Assembly (NCBI RefSeq): GCF_900155915.1
Contig: NZ_FTPO01000003.1
Coordinates: 1-64,000 of the forward strand
Source of the DNA: Microbacterium sp. RU33B
GTDB taxonomy: Bacteria > Actinomycetota > Actinomycetes > Actinomycetales > Microbacteriaceae
Direction: 5' to 3'
DNA: 64,000 nucleotides
The first letter of the stretch is position 1. Each line of letters opens with the position of its first letter. The notes beneath the pieces were generated by a model. It was not told the DNA's origin. It saw only the letters and a program-made list of their open reading frames with translations, and ran no database searches. This document shows positions 51,816 to 64,000 of the stretch, piece after piece. The translations under genes were made by a program, and so were the position numbers.

Positions 51816-54800
51816 TTGGCTGCTGCGCGCAACGCATCCAACCCCACCACCCTCAAGAACGGACGCGGAGCTTCCCGCCTCTCGTTCGCCAAGATCTCCG
51901 ACACGCTGACGGTCCCCGACCTTCTCGCGCTGCAGACCGAGTCATTCGATTGGCTCGTCGGCAACGAAGCGTGGAAGGAGCGTGTCGACGCCGCCAAGGC
52001 GGAAGGCCGCACCGACGTTCCCGAGATCAGCGGACTCGAGGAGATCTTCGAGGAGATCTCGCCGATCGAAGATCTCAGCGAGACGATGCAGCTGAGCTTC
52101 ACCAACCCGTACCTCGAGCCGGAGAAGTACTCCATCGACGAGTGCAAGGAGCGCGGCAAGACGTACGCCGCGCCGCTGTACGTCGAGGCCGAGTTCATGA
52201 ACCACCAGACCGGTGAGATCAAGACCCAGACGGTCTTCATGGGCGACTTCCCGCTCCAGACCGACAAGGGCACGTTCATCATCAACGGCACCGAGCGTGT
52301 CGTCGTGTCGCAGCTCGTGCGTTCGCCCGGCGTCTACTTCGACAAGACCCCCGACAAGACGTCCGACAAGGACATCGTCTCGGCGCGCGTCATCCCCAGC
52401 CGCGGTGCGTGGCTCGAGTTCGAGATCGACAAGCGCGACCAGGTCGGCGTGCGCATCGACCGCAAGCGCAAGCAGTCCGTCACGGTCTTCCTCAAGGCGC
52501 TCGGTCTGACCTCGGAGGACATCCTCAACGAGTTCGCCGGCTTCGACTCGATCGAGGAGACGCTCTCCAAGGACGCCATCCTCACGAAGGAAGACGCGCT
52601 CCGCGACATCTACCGCAAGCTCCGTCCGGGCGAGCAGGTCGCCGCCGAGGCCGCCCGCGCGCTCCTGGACAACTTCTACTTCAACCCGAAGCGCTACGAC
52701 CTGGCGAAGGTGGGTCGCTACAAGATCAACCAGAAGCTCGGTCTCGCCGGCCCGCTGAGCGACTCGGTGCTGACCGTCGACGACATCGTCGCGACGATCA
52801 AGTACCTCGTGCGCCTGCACCGCGGTGACACGACGTTCGACGGCATCCGCGGCGGACAGCCCGCCGAGATCCGTCTCGACGTCGACGACATCGACAACTT
52901 CGGCAACCGCCGCATCCGCGCCGTCGGCGAGCTCATCCAGAACCAGGTCCGCACGGGTCTGTCCCGCATGGAGCGCGTCGTCCGCGAGCGCATGACCACT
53001 CAGGACATCGAGGCGATCACGCCCCAGACGCTCATCAACGTGCGTCCGGTCGTCGCCGCGATCAAGGAGTTCTTCGGAACGTCGCAGCTGTCGCAGTTCA
53101 TGGATCAGAACAACCCGCTCGCGGGTCTGACCCACAAGCGTCGCCTGTCGGCGCTCGGCCCCGGTGGTCTGTCGCGTGAGCGCGCCGGCGTCGAGGTCCG
53201 TGACGTCCACCCGTCGCACTACGGCCGCATGTGCCCCATCGAGACCCCGGAAGGCCCGAACATCGGCCTGATCGGCTCGCTCGCGTCGTTCGCGCGCATC
53301 AACGCGTTCGGCTTCATCGAGACGCCGTACCGCAAGGTCGTCGACGGCAAGGTCAGCGACCAGATCGACTACCTCACGGCATCCGAGGAGAGCGACTTCA
53401 TCGTCGCCCAGGCCGGTGTCGAGCTGAAGGCCGACGGCAGCTTCGCGCAGGAGCGCGTGCTCGCCCGTCGCGGTCAGGGTGGCGAGGTCGACCTGTTCCA
53501 CGCCGACGAGATCGGCTACATGGATGTCTCGCCGCGCCAGATGGTCTCGGTCGCGACGTCGCTCATCCCGTTCCTCGAGCACGACGACGCGAACCGCGCC
53601 CTCATGGGTGCCAACATGCAGCGTCAGGCCGTTCCGCTCCTGCGTTCGGAGTCGCCGGTCGTCGGCACGGGCATGGAGGGCTTCGCGGCCATCGACGCCG
53701 GTGACGTCGTCACGGCCGACAAGCCCGGCGTCGTCGTCGAGGTCTCGGCAGACGTCGTCACGGTGCAGCTCGACGAGGGCGGCACCCAGGACTACTTCCT
53801 GCGCAAGTTCGACCGCTCCAACCAGGGCACGTCGTACAACCAGCGCGTCGTGGTCTCGGCCGGCGAGCGCGTCGAGAAGGGCGAGGTCATCGCGGATGGT
53901 CCGGCGACGGAGAACGGCGAGCTCGCGCTCGGCAAGAACCTCCTCGTCGCGTTCATGACGTGGGAGGGCCACAACTTCGAGGACGCGATCATCCTCAGCC
54001 AGGACCTCGTGAAGGACGACACCCTCTCCTCGATCCACATCGAGGAGTACGAGGTGGACGCCCGCGACACGAAGCTCGGCAAGGAGGAGATCACCCGTGA
54101 CCTCCCCAACGTGAGCCCCGACCTGCTGAAGGACCTCGACGAGCGCGGCATCATCCGCATCGGCGCCGAGGTCCGCCCCGGCGACATCCTCGTCGGCAAG
54201 GTCACGCCCAAGGGCGAGACCGAGCTGTCGGCCGAGGAGCGCCTGCTCCGCGCGATCTTCAACGAGAAGAGCCGCGAGGTCCGCGACACGTCGCTGAAGG
54301 TGCCCCACGGCGAGCAGGGCACGATCATCGCGGTCAAGGAGTTCAACGCCGAGGACGGCGACGACGAGCTCGGCTCGGGCGTCAACCGCCGCGTCGTGGT
54401 CTACATCGCCCAGAAGCGCAAGATCACCGAGGGCGACAAGCTCGCGGGTCGCCACGGCAACAAGGGCGTCATCGCGAAGATCCTCCCCGTCGAGGACATG
54501 CCCTTCCTCGCGGACGGCACGCCGGTCCAGGTCATCCTGAACCCGCTCGGCATCCCGGGTCGAATGAACTTCGGCCAGGTGCTCGAGCTGCACCTCGGAT
54601 GGATCGCGAAGCAGGGCTGGAACGTCGAAGGCACGCCGGAGTGGGCCGTGAGCCTGCCCGACGAGGCCCGTCAGGCGCCCGCCGGCACGAAGGTCGCGAC
54701 CCCGGTGTTCGACGGCGCGTTCGAGGCGGAGATCGCGGGTCTGCTCGACTCGACGACGCCCACCCGCGACGGCGACCGCCTGATCGACTCCACGGGCAAG

Positions 54801-55313
54801 ACGCTGCTGTTCGACGGCCGCTCCGGCGAGCCGTTCCCGGCACCGATCTCGGTCGGCTACATGTACATCCTGAAGCTGCACCACCTCGTCGACGACAAGA
54901 TCCACGCGCGTTCGACGGGCCCCTACTCGATGATCACGCAGCAGCCCCTGGGCGGTAAGGCCCAGTTCGGCGGCCAGCGGTTCGGCGAGATGGAGGTGTG
55001 GGCCCTCGAGGCCTACGGTGCCGCGTACGCGCTGCAGGAGCTCCTCACGATCAAGTCCGACGACATCCTCGGCCGCGTCAAGGTCTACGAGGCGATCGTC
55101 AAGGGCGAGAACATCCAGGAGCCCGGCATCCCGGAATCGTTCAAGGTCCTCATGAAGGAGATGCAGTCGCTCTGCCTGAACGTCGAGGTCCTCTCGGCGG
55201 ACGGCACGGCGGTCAACCTCCGCGACACCGACGACGACGCGTTCCGCGCGGCGGAAGAGCTCGGCATCAACATCTCCAGCCGCTTCGAGTCCTCGTCCAT
55301 CGACGAGATCTGA
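51816..55313 (+). CDS. rpoB: RNA polymerase beta subunit
   Basis: A 1165-residue beta subunit, full length for actinobacteria. It starts at TTG 51816 (MAAARN), preceded by GGAGG at 8 nt. The rifampicin region reads [26 protein letters not shown], with Asp430, His440 and Ser445 (E. coli Asp516, His526, Ser531) all wild type, so sensitivity to rifampicin is expected at this target. [18 protein letters not shown] follows. The catalytic-core lysines and the C-terminal [21 protein letters not shown] are intact. It is followed by rpoC after 43 bp. Confidence 0.98.
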   Translation: MAAARNASNPTTLKNGRGASRLSFAKISDTLTVPDLLALQTESFDWLVGNEAWKERVDAAKAEGRTDVPEISGLEEIFEEISPIEDLSETMQLSFTNPYLEPEKYSIDECKERGKTYAAPLYVEAEFMNHQTGEIKTQTVFMGDFPLQTDKGTFIINGTERVVVSQLVRSPGVYFDKTPDKTSDKDIVSARVIPSRGAWLEFEIDKRDQVGVRIDRKRKQSVTVFLKALGLTSEDILNEFAGFDSIEETLSKDAILTKEDALRDIYRKLRPGEQVAAEAARALLDNFYFNPKRYDLAKVGRYKINQKLGLAGPLSDSVLTVDDIVATIKYLVRLHRGDTTFDGIRGGQPAEIRLDVDDIDNFGNRRIRAVGELIQNQVRTGLSRMERVVRERMTTQDIEAITPQTLINVRPVVAAIKEFFGTSQLSQFMDQNNPLAGLTHKRRLSALGPGGLSRERAGVEVRDVHPSHYGRMCPIETPEGPNIGLIGSLASFARINAFGFIETPYRKVVDGKVSDQIDYLTASEESDFIVAQAGVELKADGSFAQERVLARRGQGGEVDLFHADEIGYMDVSPRQMVSVATSLIPFLEHDDANRALMGANMQRQAVPLLRSESPVVGTGMEGFAAIDAGDVVTADKPGVVVEVSADVVTVQLDEGGTQDYFLRKFDRSNQGTSYNQRVVVSAGERVEKGEVIADGPATENGELALGKNLLVAFMTWEGHNFEDAIILSQDLVKDDTLSSIHIEEYEVDARDTKLGKEEITRDLPNVSPDLLKDLDERGIIRIGAEVRPGDILVGKVTPKGETELSAEERLLRAIFNEKSREVRDTSLKVPHGEQGTIIAVKEFNAEDGDDELGSGVNRRVVVYIAQKRKITEGDKLAGRHGNKGVIAKILPVEDMPFLADGTPVQVILNPLGIPGRMNFGQVLELHLGWIAKQGWNVEGTPEWAVSLPDEARQAPAGTKVATPVFDGAFEAEIAGLLDSTTPTRDGDRLIDSTGKTLLFDGRSGEPFPAPISVGYMYILKLHHLVDDKIHARSTGPYSMITQQPLGGKAQFGGQRFGEMEVWALEAYGAAYALQELLTIKSDDILGRVKVYEAIVKGENIQEPGIPESFKVLMKEMQSLCLNVEVLSADGTAVNLRDTDDDAFRAAEELGINISSRFESSSIDEI

Positions 55314-55356
55314 CCCGGCACCCGGCAACGAACAGAATTCCGACACAGGAGAACCA

Positions 55357-59241
<3,885 letters not shown>

Positions 59242-59253
59242 TCGACCGCTAGA

Positions 59254-59287
59254 CACGAAGGGCCCCGGTTCGCCGGGGCCCTTCGTG
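59254..59287 (+). terminator. rpoBC terminator
   Basis: A 15-bp perfect stem (59254-59268 with 59273-59287, CACGAAGGGCCCCGG) closed by a TTCG tetraloop, 12 bp after the rpoC stop. It lacks a long T-run, but the stem is very strong. Confidence 0.9.
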
Positions 59288-59362
59288 CATTCCGGGGCGT
59301 GCTGCGCGCCGGTCGGCGGTGCGGGCCGCACCCGCCGTACCGTTGAGGGGAGAGGGGGAGGC

Positions 59363-59995
59363 GTGGCACGGATTCCTGGGCGCAGCGCCTGGCTGGCATG
59401 GCCGGCGGGGCTGCTCTGCGCTGCCGTCGTGGTGGCGCTCGTGTGGCTGTCGATCCCGATCGTGCCCGCGACCCTGACGTGGGCGGGGGAGATGCTGCGC
59501 ACAGCGACGTCGGGCCCGCAGGCCGCTCCCACGACGGGGGCGCGCGCATCCGCTCTGGAGACCGCGGAGTCGGACGCCGACCTCGACTGCCGCCGCTTCT
59601 ACCCGGCGGATCTGTGGACCGAGCTCACGTGGAGCCCGCGCGCCCTGCTGCAGCAGGACTTCTCCCCGTCGGCGACGAGCGTCACGACGCTGACCGAGGC
59701 GCTCGCCCCGGTGGTGCGGGTGAGCTGCCGGTGGACCTTCGCCGACGGAGCGACCGCGGCGTCGACGCTCGCGAAGGTGTCTCCGGATGCCGCGCCCGTC
59801 GCCGAGGCGACGCTGCAGGCCGCCGGCTTCGCGTGCGCGACATCCGGCACCGTGCTCTCGTGCACGCGCACGGAGGCGGGGACCTTGGAGGAGCACGCCT
59901 TCTCGGGCGATCTGTGGCTCTCCAGCGTCACCGCGGGGGCCGTGCCGGAGCAGTACGGCGCGCGGCTCGCGGCCGGGCTGTGGAACGCGGGCTGA
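59363..59995 (+). CDS. Membrane-anchored hypothetical protein
   Basis: A 210-residue protein with one N-terminal membrane segment (WLAWPAGLLCAAVVVALVWLSIPIV) and an extracellular part. Four cysteines (DLDC, VSCRW, FACATSG, LSCTR) in the outer part could form two disulfides. GTG 59363 follows GGGGGAGG. The extracellular portion has no domain I recognise. It converges on the following lipoprotein gene with a 15-bp gap. Confidence 0.65.
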   Translation: MARIPGRSAWLAWPAGLLCAAVVVALVWLSIPIVPATLTWAGEMLRTATSGPQAAPTTGARASALETAESDADLDCRRFYPADLWTELTWSPRALLQQDFSPSATSVTTLTEALAPVVRVSCRWTFADGATAASTLAKVSPDAAPVAEATLQAAGFACATSGTVLSCTRTEAGTLEEHAFSGDLWLSSVTAGAVPEQYGARLAAGLWNAG

Positions 59996-60010
59996 CCGCC
60001 TCGACCGGTC

Positions 60011-60628
60011 TCAGGCGAAGACGCTGTCGACGATGCTCGCCGTGTAGCCGCTGGGCGAGAGGTTCGAGTACGTCGAGTCGATGAGGATCCCGTCGCGCCA
60101 GTAGAGCGTGCGCCCGTCGGTGACGGGGTACGTCGGGTTCGGCCAGGTCTTCTCGCACCGGGTGCCCGCGTCGGGCTGGTAGCAGGTGAACGCCTGCTCG
60201 GCGGCGAGCTTGTTGAGAAGATCGAGCGCGGGCCCCCGGTTCATCCGGGAGATCACGGTCGTCAGTCCGGTGGTGTCGGCTCCGGGCTGGGCCCAGATGC
60301 ACTTCAGGCTGCCGTCGGCCTGGACGCCGGTCGACCCCCACGCGGGGTCGTTGAGGGGGACGCCCTCGAGCTGGGTCAGCACGGCCTCGGACAGGATCGC
60401 GCGGCAGTCGGTCGGCAGGGCGATCTCGCCGGTGGCCGTCGCCGACGGGCTGGGCGTCGCGGAGGGCGTGCCGGTCGCGGTCGGCCCGGGGCTCGCCGTC
60501 GCCGATCCGGGCGTGGAGCTGCCGGATGCCGAGGGCGTCGGCGCGTCGGGAGCGCAGGCCGTGAGCGCTGCGACCAGGAGCAGGGCGGTCCCGATGGTCG
60601 GGAGCAGAAGGCGTCGACGGCGGGTCAT
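60011..60628 (-). CDS. Putative lipoprotein of unknown function
   Basis: A 205-residue lipoprotein. The signal peptide has an Arg-rich start (RRRRLLL) and a lipobox LTAC with Cys25. Residues about 26-70 are a Ser/Pro/Thr/Ala-rich stalk. The remaining domain has two further cysteine pairs (TDCRAILS, LKCIWAQ, FTCYQP, TRCEKTW). TATCGT lies 6 nt before ATG 60628. The domain is not one I recognise. Confidence 0.7.
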   Translation of the reverse strand: MTRRRRLLLPTIGTALLLVAALTACAPDAPTPSASGSSTPGSATASPGPTATGTPSATPSPSATATGEIALPTDCRAILSEAVLTQLEGVPLNDPAWGSTGVQADGSLKCIWAQPGADTTGLTTVISRMNRGPALDLLNKLAAEQAFTCYQPDAGTRCEKTWPNPTYPVTDGRTLYWRDGILIDSTYSNLSPSGYTASIVDSVFA

Positions 60629-60634
60629 GCCGCC

Positions 60635-60640
60635 ACGATA
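60635..60640 (-). promoter_or_regulatory. -10 box of a leaderless promoter for the lipoprotein
   Basis: Minus-strand TATCGT lies 6 nt before ATG 60628. Confidence 0.55.
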
Positions 60641-60700
60641 CCTGCGGACGGACTGGGAAACACCGCGGCGAGGCTCCCGGCCGCGGGGGACGGCGCGGGA

Positions 60701-60730
60701 TAGCCTCGCCCTGCGGAGAAACGACTCCGC
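60701..60730 (+). promoter_or_regulatory. -10 box and short leader hairpin of the acidic membrane protein
   Basis: TAGCCT (60701-60706) is followed in the leader by a 6-bp hairpin GCGGAG/CTCCGC (60713-60718, 60725-60730), then GAGGAG before ATG 60747. No convincing -35 was found. Confidence 0.4.
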
Positions 60731-60746
60731 GTGAGGAGCGCAACCG

Positions 60747-61661
60747 ATGAGTGACCCGAAGTCGTCCCTGGGCGAGCCCATCGAGGAGCCCACGCACACA
60801 GACCACGGCGCCCTGAGCGTCGAAGACACCCTCGCCGAGGCCGAGGCTGCGCGTCGCGGTGACGCCGCCGAGGCATCCGACCTCGATCCGGCCATCTACG
60901 GCCACGTCGACGACACGTCCGATGACGTCGTGGTCGAGCGCGAGGTCGTCGAGCCCGTCGTGGTGGAGGAGGAGACCGTCGTGGTCGAGCCCGCCGCCGC
61001 CGCGCCGGCCGCAGACCAGGCCGAGACCGTCGTCGTCGCCCCGAGCGAGCCCGCGGTGGCCGCTCCCGTCGTCGCACCCGCCGCGGTCGCGGCGCAGCCC
61101 ATCTTCGTGCAGGCGCCCGAGGCCCCGCGCCCCAAGGGCAACCGCGCGGCCGCCGGCGCGATCGGCGTCCTGGCCGCCCTCGGCTTCGGCGTACTCTACC
61201 TCGCCGCGTGGCTCGGCTTCGGCGCCATCACGGGCGACGTCACGGCCGCGAACATCGGCGAGCAGGCACTGCAGGCCGTCGGAACGTGGGCGCTGTGGGT
61301 TCCCGTCGTCGTGTTCTTCGTCGCGTTCTGGCTGCTCGGCGCGATCATCAACCGCGGTCGCTGGGGTGCCTGGGTCATCTTCGGTCTCCTGGTGGGTGTC
61401 GCCTCGTACGGCGGACACATCCTGGGCCAGCTGTTCCAGGCGCCGTTCTGGCTGCTCACCGCGAGCGAGGGCGCTGCGCTCGTGGAGTCGTCGCTGCTCG
61501 CTCCGCTCGCGATCGCCGCGTTCGTCATCGGCCGCGAGCTCACGATCTGGTTCGGCGCGTGGGTCGCCTCGCGCGGCAAGCGCGTGACGGAGCTCAACGT
61601 CGAAGCGCAGCGCGAGTACGAGCGCACGCTCGAAGCGGGCCCGCAGCTCGTTCGCGCGTAA
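60747..61661 (+). CDS. Membrane protein with acidic Val/Glu/Ala-rich N-terminus
   Basis: A 304-residue protein. The first 130 residues are a low-complexity, Glu/Val/Ala/Pro-rich cytoplasmic tail (VVVEREVVEPVVVEEE and on). The rest has about five membrane helices (AAAGAIGVLAALGFGVLYLAAWLGF, WALWVPVVVFFVAFWLLGAII, WGAWVIFGLLVGVASYGG, LLTASEGAALVESSLLAPLAIAAFVIG). The C-terminal tail is charged. I do not recognise the family. The next membrane protein starts 5 bp later, so the two form an operon. Confidence 0.75.
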   Translation: MSDPKSSLGEPIEEPTHTDHGALSVEDTLAEAEAARRGDAAEASDLDPAIYGHVDDTSDDVVVEREVVEPVVVEEETVVVEPAAAAPAADQAETVVVAPSEPAVAAPVVAPAAVAAQPIFVQAPEAPRPKGNRAAAGAIGVLAALGFGVLYLAAWLGFGAITGDVTAANIGEQALQAVGTWALWVPVVVFFVAFWLLGAIINRGRWGAWVIFGLLVGVASYGGHILGQLFQAPFWLLTASEGAALVESSLLAPLAIAAFVIGRELTIWFGAWVASRGKRVTELNVEAQREYERTLEAGPQLVRA

Positions 61662-61665
61662 GCCC

Positions 61666-62142
61666 ATGACCGGGCCGACGCGGCCGGACGGGGTGCGCCC
61701 CGTCGTCGCGCTGGCCCTGGCCACGGTTTCGTTCGTCGCCCTCCTCATCGCCGGGCTCGGGATGCTGAGCCTCGCCCTCGATCAGGACGTCATCGCGGTG
61801 CGCGGGCTCGGGCAGGTGCCCGGCATCCTCGGCACGGCGCTCGCGGTGGCAGCGTTCGCCGCCGCGCTGTGGGCGGCGATCCGGCGCCGTCCGACGTATC
61901 TCGGCGCGCTCGGGTGCGCCGTGGCCGCGTTCCTCGCCTACGTCGCGGGTGTCTGGCTCGGAGCGGCGTTCTCCGGAGCCGATCTGGGTGCGGCGGCGGC
62001 CGCCGCGGGCGGGGTCGCGGCGAGCGGGTTCGGCGTCGTCGTCGCGGCAGCGGGTCTCGTGGCGGGCTGGGGCGGTGTCGCCCTCGTGCGCACCCGCAGC
62101 GACCGACCGCGGTGGCCGTGGGAGGATCCCTTCGACGAGTGA
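61666..62142 (+). CDS. Small membrane protein in operon with the acidic-tail protein
   Basis: A 158-residue protein with about four hydrophobic segments (VVALALATVSFVALLIAGLGML, ILGTALAVAAFAAALWAAI, LGALGCAVAAFLAYVAGVWLGAAF, and an Ala-rich AAGLVAGWGGVALV). It ends in the charged tail RPRWPWEDPFDE. It follows the previous gene by 4 bp and is probably its partner. The function is unknown. Confidence 0.7.
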   Translation: MTGPTRPDGVRPVVALALATVSFVALLIAGLGMLSLALDQDVIAVRGLGQVPGILGTALAVAAFAAALWAAIRRRPTYLGALGCAVAAFLAYVAGVWLGAAFSGADLGAAAAAAGGVAASGFGVVVAAAGLVAGWGGVALVRTRSDRPRWPWEDPFDE

Positions 62143-62213
62143 CGCCGCGCCGCGGCATCCGGTGCGCCCCCGCCTCCCGCCCTCCGCGGCGTCACGGCAG
62201 TACGGTTGTGACC

Positions 62214-62870
62214 GTGGAGCGCTCGCTCGAGACGCAGGTCAGCCAGGCGGTGGACGCCTGGCTCAAGTGGCTTCCGCGCTGGGAGCCGTCGACCCACCGC
62301 GGCCGCGTCGCTCCCTGCCGGCGGTGCTTCGGCTCGCCCGTGCTGTCCGCCGCCGGTCTGGGTTCGGATGTGCCGCACGGCGTGCAGCACGGCCTCTCGA
62401 CGCGGGTGAAGGCGATCGTCGACCATGCGGTCGCCGAGTACACCGCCGTCAACCTCCCCATGCTCCAGACCGAGCTCGACCAGCAGGCCGCCCGCAACCG
62501 GGCGCGTTCGTACCGGCCGACGGAGGGCCTCGAGCCGGAGTTCGAAGGACTCCCGCTCGACCCCGACCCGGTTCCGGGTTCGCCGTTCCTGTTCACGATC
62601 TCCGGCCTCGCGAAGGAGGCCGATGCCGGCATCCCGGATCTGCCGCCCCTCACGGACGAGGCCAAGGCCGCGCTCCGCCAGGAAGTCGGGCTCGCCGACG
62701 ACTACGCCAACATGGTCGGCCGCGAAGTCTGCGCGATCCTGCTGCACCACCGGCTGCGCATCCAGGAGGCCGTCGCGGAGTACGTCGAGCCGCAGATCGA
62801 GGCGATGCTCGAAGAGCTCACCAGGTCGCTGGACTCGCCGTTCGACCCGGGCGAGCATCCACCGCTCTGA
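62214..62870 (+). CDS. Conserved hypothetical protein upstream of a protein kinase
   Basis: A 218-residue soluble protein. It begins VERSLETQVSQAVDAWLKWLPRWEPSTHRGRVAPCRRC, with a Cys-x2-Cys that might bind metal. It ends in a helical part (VCAILLHHRLRIQEAVAEYVEPQIEAMLEELTRS). GTG 62214 is preferred; TACGGT lies 7 nt upstream, and GTG 62208 is in frame. It lies 131 bp before a Ser/Thr kinase on the same strand. I know of no assigned function; a kinase-related role is only suggested by the position. Confidence 0.7.
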   Translation: MERSLETQVSQAVDAWLKWLPRWEPSTHRGRVAPCRRCFGSPVLSAAGLGSDVPHGVQHGLSTRVKAIVDHAVAEYTAVNLPMLQTELDQQAARNRARSYRPTEGLEPEFEGLPLDPDPVPGSPFLFTISGLAKEADAGIPDLPPLTDEAKAALRQEVGLADDYANMVGREVCAILLHHRLRIQEAVAEYVEPQIEAMLEELTRSLDSPFDPGEHPPL

Positions 62871-63001
62871 CACGGGTTATCCCCAGATCCCCCACAGGGT
62901 ATTCCAGCCGTCTTTGTTAGCATGGCCGGGCTGGATTCGCGCATCTCTGCGCGCTCCGCCGTGGGGTGCGGCGGAGGTCACTTTTCTCTGGGGAGGCAGC
63001 C

Positions 63002-64000
63002 GTGGCCGCACGCCTGCCGTCTGCGCCCCCGATCCTGCCCGGGCTCGGCTACATCCGACCGCTCGGCTCCGGCGGATTCGCCGACGTCTTCCTCTACGAG
63101 CAGGACATGCCCCGGCGCAACGTCGCCGTCAAGGTGCTCCCGGCGGATGTGCGCGACGCCGACATGCGGCGGATGTTCAACGCCGAGGCCGACGTGCTCG
63201 CCCATCTGTCGGCGCACCCGTCGATCGTCACGGTCTACCAGGCCGGGATCTCGGCCGACGGCCGCCCGTACATCGTGATGGAGTTCTGCCCGGGCTCGCT
63301 ATCGCAGCGCTATCGGATCGAGCGGCTCCCCGTCGACGACGTGATCTCCATCGGGGTCCGCATGGCGAACGCCCTCGAGTCGGCCCACCGCGCCGGGCTC
63401 GTGCACCGCGACGTCAAGCCCAGCAACATCCTCGTGACCACCTTCGGAGCCCCCGTGCTCGCCGACTTCGGCATCTCGTCCTCGCTCACGAAGGAGACCG
63501 CCGACGAGATGCTCGCGATGTCGATCCCGTGGTCGGCGCCCGAAGTGGTCGCCGAGCAGACGGCGGGCACGATCGAGAGCGAGGTGTGGAGCCTCGGTGC
63601 GACGATCTACTCGCTCCTCGCCGGGCACAGCCCGTTCGAACGACGCGAGCGGGGACAGAACACCAAGGAGCAGCTGCGTCGCCGCATCGCGCGGGCGACG
63701 TACACCCGGATCCCTCGTACCGACGTGCCCGAATCGCTGCAGGATGTGCTGGCCCGCTCGATGAACCGCGATCCGCGCCAGCGGTACTCCTCCGCCCGCG
63801 AATTCGCCGAGGCGCTGCGCGCGGTGCAGACCGAGCTGGGGATCTCCCCGACACCGCTCGAGGTGCCGACCGAGGAATGGGCGGGCGCGTCGGACTCGGT
63901 CGACTTCTCCGATGCGGCTCTCCGCGGCGCCCCGCGCAGCCGCATCGAGCGGGAGGAGCGGCGCAAGACCCGACCGGGCGTCGGCGTCGCGTCCCTCGCG
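63002..64000 (+). CDS. Serine/threonine protein kinase, partial
   Basis: A Hanks-type kinase cut by the window end (333 codons seen). The glycine loop reads PLGSGGFADVFLYEQ, the lysine is in NVAVKVL, the catalytic loop HRDVKPSN starts at His135, and the activation DFG is in LADFGISSSL. The domain ends near residue 280 and a charged linker (RIEREERRKTRPG) follows. The next part would be a membrane helix and an extracellular sensor in PknB-type kinases. GTG 63002 follows GGGGAGG. A -10-like TAGCAT lies at 62918-62923. A role in cell-wall or division control is known for such kinases; here it is inferred. Confidence 0.92.
   Translation, partial: MAARLPSAPPILPGLGYIRPLGSGGFADVFLYEQDMPRRNVAVKVLPADVRDADMRRMFNAEADVLAHLSAHPSIVTVYQAGISADGRPYIVMEFCPGSLSQRYRIERLPVDDVISIGVRMANALESAHRAGLVHRDVKPSNILVTTFGAPVLADFGISSSLTKETADEMLAMSIPWSAPEVVAEQTAGTIESEVWSLGATIYSLLAGHSPFERRERGQNTKEQLRRRIARATYTRIPRTDVPESLQDVLARSMNRDPRQRYSSAREFAEALRAVQTELGISPTPLEVPTEEWAGASDSVDFSDAALRGAPRSRIEREERRKTRPGVGVASLA

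Noticed and set aside
53070-53190. Rifampicin-resistance substitution in rpoB
   Set aside because: Residues at the classical positions (Asp430, His440, Ser445) are all wild type.
62876-62898. DnaA-box-like TTATCCCCA and CCCACAGG, possible replication origin
   Set aside because: Only one imperfect site; no cluster, no dnaA or dnaN, no AT-rich unwinding region.

Overview
The window is a high-GC (about 70%), gene-dense chromosomal segment of an actinobacterium, most probably a Microbacterium or close Microbacteriaceae relative. This is inferred from the wild-type rpoB-rpoC pair, the DUF4916, DUF6421, DUF1304 and PspC families, the DivIVA-like coiled-coil protein, the DNA-only style of the intergenic signals, and many genes that start 6 nt after a TANNNT -10 box (leaderless mRNAs). 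No rRNA, tRNA, CRISPR array, transposase or phage gene was found.

Layout. 1-3.4 kb: end of a possible lipase, a Kef-type cation/proton antiporter, a hypothetical, a TspO/MBR membrane protein and a glutamine amidotransferase. 3.4-9.3 kb: the most unusual block, with a small protein, a sigma-70-like factor, a cysteine-free beta-domain protein, a cytoplasmic subtilase with four PYGGKTN repeats, and a TPR-CHAT caspase-like protease, closed by a 13-bp hairpin. The small protein looks like a stand-alone copy of the subtilase's N-terminal domain, and a GTATCAG-centred motif lies at both ends of the block. 9.3-17.7 kb: an HTH-less LysR-type sensor protein, DUF1304, an inverted-repeat element holding 22-bp tandem repeats, a thermonuclease-like protein, a hexapeptide protein, Nei2 glycosylase overlapping the giant helicase Lhr, and PspC. 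17.8-26.8 kb: a GNAT acetyltransferase behind a 17-codon leaderless upstream ORF, an esterase, DUF4916, a DivIVA-like protein, threonine aldolase, an SDR, an MFS exporter, DUF6421 and a divergent Lrp regulator.

26.8-35.3 kb is one minus-strand operon of eight genes: nitrilase/beta-ureidopropionase, dihydropyrimidinase, an LLM flavin/F420 oxidoreductase, a four-gene NMT1-type ABC importer and a class III aminotransferase. Together they look like a reductive pyrimidine (or hydantoin) degradation and uptake system. A NarL-type two-component system is divergent to it. 37.3-43.2 kb: a second copy of the inverted-repeat element, a MacB/FtsX-type ABC exporter, an SRPBCC-like protein, a ComB-like protein, a SprT-like metalloprotein, a TPR protein and a spermidine-synthase-like protein.

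43.4-51.5 kb: a peptide ABC importer (binding protein and two permeases on +, one fused double ATPase on -) beside pxpA and a fused pxpBC (5-oxoprolinase), suggesting peptide uptake linked to pyroglutamate recycling. 51.6-59.3 kb: rpoB (TTG start) and rpoC with a strong promoter and a textbook terminator. 59.3-64 kb: secreted or membrane proteins, a conserved hypothetical, and a Ser/Thr protein kinase cut by the window end. Very long open frames opposite real genes are GC-content artefacts and were left out.
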